Below, in pieces: positions 58,212 to 64,000 of a stretch of DNA of 64,000 bases. The stretch comes from Stenotrophomonas sp. SAM-B (GTDB taxonomy: Bacteria > Pseudomonadota > Gammaproteobacteria > Xanthomonadales > Xanthomonadaceae), in the NCBI RefSeq assembly GCF_013387485.1, contig NZ_JABBXB010000003.1, forward strand, positions 1 through 64,000. The letters are read 5' to 3'. A program made the position numbers and the translations under genes. The notes beneath the pieces were generated by a model that did not search any database, was not told the DNA's origin, and worked only from the letters and a program-made list of their open reading frames with translations. How positions within the stretch are numbered: position 1 is the stretch's first letter; the number at the start of each line of letters is the position of its first letter.

Positions 58212-58348
58212 GGCATGGGACAACAGCGTGGCAAACGCAGCGTACGCGGCTTTTCTTCCTGCGCCCCGTGCTGCTCACGCCGAAGCGGTGTCCGATTCCT
58301 GATCGCTTGGAGGCCCGCGACTGACGGGTGGTAGGGTGGTGCTGCGTT

Positions 58349-58378
58349 TGCGACCTACGGTCCGGTGGACCGATCGCA
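58349..58378 (+). promoter_or_regulatory. inverted repeat immediately before a ribosome binding site
   Basis: TGCGA (58349-58353) and CGGTCC (58358-58363) pair with GGACCG (58367-58372) and TCGCA (58374-58378). The repeat ends a few bases before the AAGGAG ribosome binding site of the 89-aa protein gene, so it could be an operator or a leader hairpin. Confidence 0.45.
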
Positions 58379-58394
58379 ACCCAAGGAGATTGAA

Positions 58395-58664
58395 ATGCTG
58401 TTCTCGGCCGAAACTCTGGAAAGTGAAATCCGCAAACTGCGCGGACTACTGCAGATGCTGCATGAGGATCAGCCGGACGTGATGGAAGACGTGTTCGAGT
58501 TCCATGTGACCAGCCTCATCACGCACGCCGCGCCGGAGCACCATCCGCGCATCCGTGCCGCCGCCCACGAGATGTTGACCGCGATCCAGCGGCAACCAGT
58601 GCGGCCCAATCCGCACGCGCCGGATATCCGGCTGATGCCGGACCTGCTGGTCTCGGCGGCCTGA
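58395..58664 (+). CDS. small hypothetical protein
   Basis: 89 aa, acidic to neutral, probably all-helical (ETLESEIRKLRGLLQML, ITHAAPEHHPRIRAAAHEMLTAI). It carries a His-rich patch HAAPEHHPR. No family is recognised. A strong AAGGAG ribosome binding site lies eight bases before the ATG, and an inverted repeat sits immediately upstream, so it appears to be a real and possibly regulated gene. No terminator is seen before the convergent pdeM gene. Confidence 0.72.
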   Translation: MLFSAETLESEIRKLRGLLQMLHEDQPDVMEDVFEFHVTSLITHAAPEHHPRIRAAAHEMLTAIQRQPVRPNPHAPDIRLMPDLLVSAA

Positions 58665-58708
58665 TCCACATACGTTGACTGAGTGACTGTTGTCGCGCGC
58701 TGCTCGAC

Positions 58709-59353
58709 CTAGCGCGCCGGCAACGCGATGGCCTGGTCTTCGACGCAGGCCACCAGTCTTTCGCCCGTGCCCAGCACCGGCGCGATACCTGCGGTGAATC
58801 CTGAGAAGGCGGGCAGGATCGTCATTCCCTCGCGAAGCCAGAACGATGGCCAGCGCCGCTGCATGCCCGGCAGCCTGGCCAGTGGATGCAGGTGGCCGCA
58901 CACCACGTGCAGGCCGGGGTGACGCTGCGGTGCGTGACGCAGCAGGAACGGTCCCTCCTGGACACGTTCACCCAGCAGTTCAATGCCGAGATCGGCTTTG
59001 GGCAGCACCCGGTCATGATTGCCCTCCAGCGCGCCGATCCAGAGCCCGGGATGTTGTTCGCGCCAGCCCTGCCATTGGCGGTACCACGCGGCGCGGTGTG
59101 CAGCGCCATGCAGTACATCGCCGAGTATCCACAGCTGGCGCACCGCGTGCTGCTGCACCATCGTGCCCAAGCGCTGCAGATCATCGGAGGTGCCCCCGCT
59201 GGGCAGGCCGATGCCCGAGCGCCGGAACAGGTCCGCCTTGCCCAGATGCAGATCGGCGATCAGCAGGCCCTGACGCGCGGGCCAATGCAGCGCACGCGCG
59301 CCAAGCAGCTGGACGGTTTCGCCGGCGAGGGTGATCGGCAGTTCAGGCGCCAT
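58709..59353 (-). CDS. pdeM: ligase-associated DNA damage response endonuclease PdeM
   Basis: 214 aa metallophosphoesterase. The motifs are LIADLHLGKAD, ILGDVLHG, EGNHDR and VCGHLHPL, i.e. the D-x-H, G-D, GNH(D/E) and GHxH set. PdeM is the phosphoesterase partner of the ATP-dependent ligase/exonuclease/helicase cassette found in many bacteria. It overlaps the helicase gene by 11 bases and is the last gene of the operon in this direction. Confidence 0.92.
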   Translation of the reverse strand: MAPELPITLAGETVQLLGARALHWPARQGLLIADLHLGKADLFRRSGIGLPSGGTSDDLQRLGTMVQQHAVRQLWILGDVLHGAAHRAAWYRQWQGWREQHPGLWIGALEGNHDRVLPKADLGIELLGERVQEGPFLLRHAPQRHPGLHVVCGHLHPLARLPGMQRRWPSFWLREGMTILPAFSGFTAGIAPVLGTGERLVACVEDQAIALPAR

Positions 59354-61808
59354 GGCGTTTCTCCAGTTGCTGTGCGGCGCGCAGGACGCGGGTCTTCCAG
59401 TCTTCGTTGCTGAGCTGGCCGCGCAGTCGTTCGGCCCACAACGGGAAGGACAGCGGGCCCAGGCTGCTGGGGTGCTGCAGGCTCAACGTGCGAGCCTGGC
59501 AGGACGCCAACGCACGGGCCAGGCTGTCGAGATCGAGTTGATCGTGCAGCACCTCGTGTTCGGCCAGCGTCAGCAGGATGTGATCCGGATCATGCTGGCG
59601 CAGCACGTCGTACAGCAGCCCGCTGGAGGCCTGCAGCTGGCGCAGGCTGCGTGGCGTACGGCCAGGCAGTGCCGGCACCAGCATGCCGGACACGCGCGCG
59701 ATGTCGCGGAACTGGCGTCGCGCCAGTTCGCCCAGGTTGAGGCTCTCGCGCAGATCCGTGAGCAGTCCTTCCGGTTCCAGCAGGGTGCGCACGCGCGCGG
59801 CATCGATTTCGACAGCACGGGCCGGCGCCAGCACGAACCCATAGTCGTTGGCCGCGTAGCCGAACGTATTGGTCTGCAGGCGCGTCCAGCGCATCGCCAT
59901 CAACGCGGCCAGCCCTTCATTGACCTGGCGGCCGGCGAAGGGGTACACGAACACGAACTGACCGTCGCGGCGGCGGACGTGTTCCACCAGCAGCAGTTCG
60001 GGCGCGGGCAACGCGGACAGGCGCGCCTGCAGCGACAGCAGCGGCGCCAGCCACTGCATCTCCGGACTCTCCGGCGGGCGGGCCAGCACCGCTTCCATTT
60101 CATGCCCCAGCGCCTCGGAGAGCGGAAGGCGCCCGCCCTGCCAACGAGGCACCACACCGTCGCCGCCGCGCGCCAGTCGCACGTACGCGGTCAGATTCTC
60201 CAGGCGCACCAGTTCGAGCAGGCGCCCGGCGAACTGGAAGCGATCCCCCGGGCGCAGCCGGCTGAGGAACTGTTCCTCCACCGCGCCGAGCCGGCCGCCG
60301 CGAAGGAACTGCACCATGACGCTGCCATCGCTGGTGATGGTGCCGATCGACAAACGATGTCGCAGCGCGACGTGACGGTCATGCACGCGGTAAATGCCAT
60401 CTTCATCGCGCACGACTTTGTGGAAATCCGGATACTGCGACAGCGCGCGACCGCCCTGCACGATGAACTCCAGCACGCCCTCCCAGTGCGCGGGGTCCAG
60501 TGCGGCGAAGGCATGCGTGCGTCGCACCTGCGCGAACAGCGCCTCGGGATCGAAGCCACCGCCGAGCGCGCAGCTCACCGCGTGCTGCGCCAGGACGTCC
60601 AGGGACAGCCGCAGCGGCCGGCGGGCCTCGATATGGCCCTGGGCCAGCGCACGTCGCGCCGCGGCGTACTCGACCAGCTCCAGCGCATGCGAGGGCACGC
60701 ACACGATGTGCCCGGATTCGCCGGGGCGATGTCTGGCGCGGCCGGCACGTTGCAGCAGCCGGGCAATGCCCTTGGGGCTGCCGATCTGCAGGACCTGGTC
60801 GACACTGGGGAAGTCGACGCCAAGATCAAGGCTGGACGTGGCGACCACGCAGCGCAGCCGGCCTTCGCGCAGGCCTTGCTCCGCGGCGCGGCGCAGGGCC
60901 GGGTCGAGCGAGCCGTGATGCAGGGCGAGGGTATCCGGATCTTCCGGCCACACCGCCGACAGTGCCTGGTGCCACAGTTCGGCGTGGGCGCGCGTGTTGG
61001 TGAACAGCAGGCTGGTGCGCACCGCCAGCAGTTTTTCCAGGACACGCTGCAGCTGCGACAGGCCCAGATGACCGGCCCACGGGAAACGCTCGCCCTGGGC
61101 CGGCAGCAGCGTCTCCACGCTGACCGGGCGCGGCCGCGCGCCGGCCACCAGCGGCGCGTCGGGCACGTCCGGCAGCAGAACATCGCGCGCCTCGTCCAGG
61201 TTGCCGAGCGTCGCCGAGAGCCCCCACACCTGCAGGGTGGGCAGGGCATCGCGCAGGCGGCGCAGGTTCAACTGCAGCAGTACGCCGCGCTTGTTGCCCA
61301 GCAGTTCGTGCCACTCATCCACGACCACGCAGCGCAGGTGCTGCAGGCGCGCCATCGTGTCGGGATAGCTCAGCAGCAACGCCAGCGACTCCGGGGTGGT
61401 CACCAGCACATCGAGCCGGCCCTCGCGCGCCAGGCGCTTGTCGCGCGCGCTGGCATCGCCGGTGCGCAGGCCCACCTGCCAGTCCAGCCCGAGCGCGTCC
61501 AGCGGCTCACGCAGCGCGCGCGCGGTGTCGGCGGCCAGCGCACGCAGCGGCGTGATCCACAGGACCTGCAGGACCGGCACCGGTGTCTTCGCACGGCCGC
61601 GGGTCGTCCGTGGCGGCGGATCGTGCAGCGCCTGCAGCAGCGGACCGCCGAACATCGCCAGTGTCTTGCCGCTGCCGGTCGGTGTGTGCAGCAGGCCGGA
61701 CTCGCCGGCCAGATAGTGCCGCCACATCGCTTTCTGGAAGGGCAGCGGCGCCCAGCCCCGGCTGGCGAACCACGCCGTCAGGCGGGCCATGGCCTCCCGT
61801 CGCGTCAC
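59343..61808 (-). CDS. ligase-associated DEXH-box helicase (Lhr-like)
   Basis: 821 aa. Walker A HTPTGSGKT, DExH box VVVDEWHELLG, helicase C-terminal motifs (TSSLDLGVDFPSVDQV; GRARHRPGESG) and the long Lhr-type C-terminal region. Family knowledge links this DEXH protein to the ATP-dependent DNA ligase and exonuclease in DNA damage response. The start is GTG 61808 overlapping the ligase stop codon (GTGA). It probably unwinds damaged or recombining DNA. Confidence 0.94.
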   Translation of the reverse strand: MTRREAMARLTAWFASRGWAPLPFQKAMWRHYLAGESGLLHTPTGSGKTLAMFGGPLLQALHDPPPRTTRGRAKTPVPVLQVLWITPLRALAADTARALREPLDALGLDWQVGLRTGDASARDKRLAREGRLDVLVTTPESLALLLSYPDTMARLQHLRCVVVDEWHELLGNKRGVLLQLNLRRLRDALPTLQVWGLSATLGNLDEARDVLLPDVPDAPLVAGARPRPVSVETLLPAQGERFPWAGHLGLSQLQRVLEKLLAVRTSLLFTNTRAHAELWHQALSAVWPEDPDTLALHHGSLDPALRRAAEQGLREGRLRCVVATSSLDLGVDFPSVDQVLQIGSPKGIARLLQRAGRARHRPGESGHIVCVPSHALELVEYAAARRALAQGHIEARRPLRLSLDVLAQHAVSCALGGGFDPEALFAQVRRTHAFAALDPAHWEGVLEFIVQGGRALSQYPDFHKVVRDEDGIYRVHDRHVALRHRLSIGTITSDGSVMVQFLRGGRLGAVEEQFLSRLRPGDRFQFAGRLLELVRLENLTAYVRLARGGDGVVPRWQGGRLPLSEALGHEMEAVLARPPESPEMQWLAPLLSLQARLSALPAPELLLVEHVRRRDGQFVFVYPFAGRQVNEGLAALMAMRWTRLQTNTFGYAANDYGFVLAPARAVEIDAARVRTLLEPEGLLTDLRESLNLGELARRQFRDIARVSGMLVPALPGRTPRSLRQLQASSGLLYDVLRQHDPDHILLTLAEHEVLHDQLDLDSLARALASCQARTLSLQHPSSLGPLSFPLWAERLRGQLSNEDWKTRVLRAAQQLEKRHGA

Positions 61809-63409
61809 CGCGCCAGCGCCTGCAGCTGGGCCAGGGTGTCGGCCTCGCTGGCCGGCTTGTCGTGCCGCCAGCGCAGGATGCGGGGGAAGCGCACCGCGAT
61901 GCCGGACTTGTGGCGCTTGCTGCGGTTCACCGCTTCAAAGCCGAGTTCGAACACCTGCTCGCCACGGACGCTGCGCACCGGCCCGAACCGTTCGATCGTG
62001 TTAGCGCGGATCCAGCGGTCCAGCGCGAGGATTTCCTTGTCGTCCAGGCCAGAGTACGCCTTGGCCACCGGCACCAGGGTCTCGCCATCCCACACCCCGA
62101 AGGTGTAATCGGTGTACAGCGTGCTGCGCCGGCCATGACCGGACTGCGCATAGATCATCACCGCATCGATGGTCAGTGGATCGATTTTCCATTTCCACCA
62201 GTCGCCGCGCCGGCGTCCCGCCTGGTAGACCGAATCGCGTCGCTTGAGCATCAACCCTTCCACACCACGCTCGCGGGCGAGATCGCGGTGCCGGGCGGCG
62301 GCGCTCCAGTCCGCGACGCTGACCTCCGGCGACAGCATCAGGCGCGGGTCGTCCAGCGTGGCGAGTACGTCGGCCAGGCGCGCACGCCGTTGCGCGAGCG
62401 ACAGCGCGCGCAGGTCTTCACCACCCAGCTCGAGCAGATCGTAGGCGAGCACGCGCACCGGCGTATCGCGCAGTGTCTTCGGCCCGGGCTTGAGCCGCTG
62501 GATGCGGGTCTGCAGCGCGGTGAACGGCAGCGGCAGTGCGTCGCCGTCGGCCCAGGCCAGCAGCTCGCCATCGATCACGCAGCCATCGGGCAACGCCATC
62601 GCCGCCGCGTCGATTTCAGGGAAGCGGCCGTCCAGCCGCTCTTCGCCGCGCGACCACAGCGCGACCTCGCCCTGGCGGCGCAGCACCTGCAGGCGGATGC
62701 CGTCCCACTTCCATTCCAGCAGCCAGTCTTCGATCGGACCAAGCGTGTCGACCTCCGCCTCCAGCGGCGAGGCCAGGAAGAACGGGTAGGGCTGCTGGCG
62801 ATCTTCAGGGCGCTCTTCGGGTGACAGCAGGGCCGCCAGCAATCCGGGCGTCGGCACCCAGCTGCCGAGCATGCGCTGGGCGATGCGCGCGATATCGATC
62901 CCCGACCACTCCGCCAGTGCCTGCTGCACCAGCCGCTGTGAGACGCCCACGCGCAGCGCACCCGTCAGCAGCTTGTTGAACACCAGCCGCTCGTCGAAGG
63001 CGAGCTGTTGCCACGCCCCGGTGATGGCCGCGTGGCGTACCGGTTCGGGCTGATTGGCGACCGGCAGCAGTTTCTGCTCGATCCAGTCGGCCAGCGCGAT
63101 ATCCGCGCCGACCTGCAGCGGATCGTCCATCAGCAGGGTCAGCGTCTCGGCCAGGTCGCCCACCTGGTCGTAGCTGTCGTCCACCAGCCAGGTTGGCGTG
63201 TCGGAGATCTCCGCGACCCACGCGCGCAGCTCGGCGTTGCCGGCGATCTTCCGGCGCGCGCTGGTGACCTTGCCGCCGGCCAGCAGGAACAGCGCCCACG
63301 CCGCGTCGTGCGGGGGCGCCTGCTGGAAGTAGCGCACCAGCGCGGCGCGCTTGTCGCCGGTGGCAGTGCTGCGGTCGAGTTCACTGTAGAGCGCGGCGAA
63401 GCGTTTCAT
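61805..63409 (-). CDS. ligase-associated ATP-dependent DNA ligase
   Basis: 534 aa. An N-terminal ligase domain (about 1-200) precedes the nucleotidyltransferase core with the adenylated K234 in LEWKWDGIRLQ, VIDGELLAW, EGLMLKRRDS and WWKWKIDP, then an OB domain (VFELGFEAV). It seals DNA nicks using ATP, distinct from the NAD-dependent LigA. The family is tied to cross-link or cisplatin resistance in bacteria. ATG 63409 overlaps the exonuclease stop codon (ATGA); upstream residues of the open frame are not ligase-like. Confidence 0.95.
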   Translation of the reverse strand: MKRFAALYSELDRSTATGDKRAALVRYFQQAPPHDAAWALFLLAGGKVTSARRKIAGNAELRAWVAEISDTPTWLVDDSYDQVGDLAETLTLLMDDPLQVGADIALADWIEQKLLPVANQPEPVRHAAITGAWQQLAFDERLVFNKLLTGALRVGVSQRLVQQALAEWSGIDIARIAQRMLGSWVPTPGLLAALLSPEERPEDRQQPYPFFLASPLEAEVDTLGPIEDWLLEWKWDGIRLQVLRRQGEVALWSRGEERLDGRFPEIDAAAMALPDGCVIDGELLAWADGDALPLPFTALQTRIQRLKPGPKTLRDTPVRVLAYDLLELGGEDLRALSLAQRRARLADVLATLDDPRLMLSPEVSVADWSAAARHRDLARERGVEGLMLKRRDSVYQAGRRRGDWWKWKIDPLTIDAVMIYAQSGHGRRSTLYTDYTFGVWDGETLVPVAKAYSGLDDKEILALDRWIRANTIERFGPVRSVRGEQVFELGFEAVNRSKRHKSGIAVRFPRILRWRHDKPASEADTLAQLQALAR

Positions 63410-64000
63410 TCTTCGTCCCCGTAGCCGGTGGCGAAGGCCTCGGCGGCGACGCCGCGCTCGCGCAGGAAGCGGATCAGCGCGTCGGTGTTGCCGTGGGTGG
63501 CGATGACGCGGCGGGCACCGGTCTCGGCGATGGTGCGCAGCAGGTCGGGCCAGTCGGCATGATCGGAGACGACGAAGCCACGGTCGTAGTTGCGGCGGCG
63601 GCGGTTGCCGCGCACCCGCATCCATCCCGACGCGAAACCAAGCTGCGCGCGTTTGAAGCGGCGCATCCACGCACTCCCCGCCGCCGAGGGCGGGGCCAGG
63701 ATCAGCTTGCCGGCGAACTCCGCACCGCGCGCCTGCTCGCTGACCGGCTCGGTGGCGAGCATCGGAATCCCGGCCTCGCGGTAGACCGCCACGCCGGTGG
63801 CGATCGCACCATGCAGCAGCGCCGGCTGCGTATCCAGCGGGAGCAGTTCGGCCAGGATCCGCTGTGCCTTGCCCAGCGCGTAGCAGAGCAGCACGGCCGC
63901 CTCGCCGCGCGCTTCGCATTCGCGCCGCCACGCCACGATGTCCGCCGCGACCTGCGACGTGTCCGGCCAGCGGTACACCGGCAGGCCGAAGGTCGCCTCG
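63406..64000 (-). CDS. ligase-associated DNA damage response exonuclease (partial)
   Basis: At least 198 codons at the right edge; the N-terminal part is outside the window, so the start is not visible. The visible part begins in EATFGLPVYRWPDT and includes KAQRILAELL, FVVSDHADWPDLL and VIATHGNTDAL, characteristic of the beta-CASP metallo-beta-lactamase fold of the cassette exonuclease. It should trim 3' ends next to the ligase, helicase and PdeM. It overlaps the ligase gene by four bases. Confidence 0.92.
   Translation of the reverse strand, partial: EATFGLPVYRWPDTSQVAADIVAWRRECEARGEAAVLLCYALGKAQRILAELLPLDTQPALLHGAIATGVAVYREAGIPMLATEPVSEQARGAEFAGKLILAPPSAAGSAWMRRFKRAQLGFASGWMRVRGNRRRRNYDRGFVVSDHADWPDLLRTIAETGARRVIATHGNTDALIRFLRERGVAAEAFATGYGDEE

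Overview
The window looks like ordinary chromosome from a Xanthomonadaceae gammaproteobacterium, most probably Stenotrophomonas. Base composition is high-GC throughout. The order rpoE-rseA-mucD-lepA-lepB-DUF4845-rnc-era-recO is the xanthomonad arrangement. Short intergenic GTAG-headed palindromes resemble the SMAG (GTAG) repeats of Stenotrophomonas. The assignment is from gene content and repeats, not from a database search. I see no tRNA, rRNA, insertion sequence, prophage, plasmid or CRISPR signature.

Layout. 0-7.7 kb: purA, a secreted EF-hand protein, an L,D-transpeptidase/M23 endopeptidase pair, a chemoreceptor whose upstream region carries a near-consensus FliA promoter and a perfect CRP/Clp-type palindrome, and a RIO-type kinase. 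7.8-11.8 kb: a tightly packed unit of a secreted DJ-1/PfpI-like protein, a response regulator, a histidine kinase and an unknown membrane protein. 11.9-16.3 kb: a large KatE-type catalase, a PAS-AraC regulator and an amino-acid permease. 16.3-17.1 kb: a gene-free, repeat-rich stretch with two long inverted repeats and a heptanucleotide microsatellite. 17.1-22.2 kb: gcvP behind a tandem glycine riboswitch, then a drug-type MFS pump. 22.2-30.7 kb: an ACE-like dipeptidase lipoprotein and an envelope-remodelling island (GT83/ArnT-like transferase, PAP2 phosphatase, EptA/MCR-like phosphoethanolamine transferase) divergent from a ColR/ColS-like two-component system.

30.8-41.0 kb: metabolic and transport genes (DUF819 protein, cstA with its DUF466 partner, two different pirins, an aquaporin, a FadJ-like beta-oxidation enzyme). 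41.2-50.0 kb: the sigma-E operon (sigma factor, anti-sigma, HtrA protease), followed by translation, secretion and RNA-processing genes. 50.0-58.7 kb: a response regulator-HPt protein with duplicated start signals, rlmD, CYTH and DsbA-like proteins, the overlapping nagZ-hpt-thioinosine phosphorylase salvage unit, a cold-shock gene with a clear promoter, and a flavin monooxygenase. 58.7-64.0 kb: the four-gene ligase-associated DNA-damage-response operon, whose exonuclease gene runs off the right edge.

Three envelope systems lie within 40 kb: peptidoglycan editing, ColRS with lipid A-type modification, and sigma-E. The least explained candidates are the DJ-1/two-component/membrane-protein unit, the Clp plus FliA control region, the duplicated start signals of the response regulator-HPt gene, and the repeat block at 16.3-17.0 kb. 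No wholly novel defence or mobile system was found.
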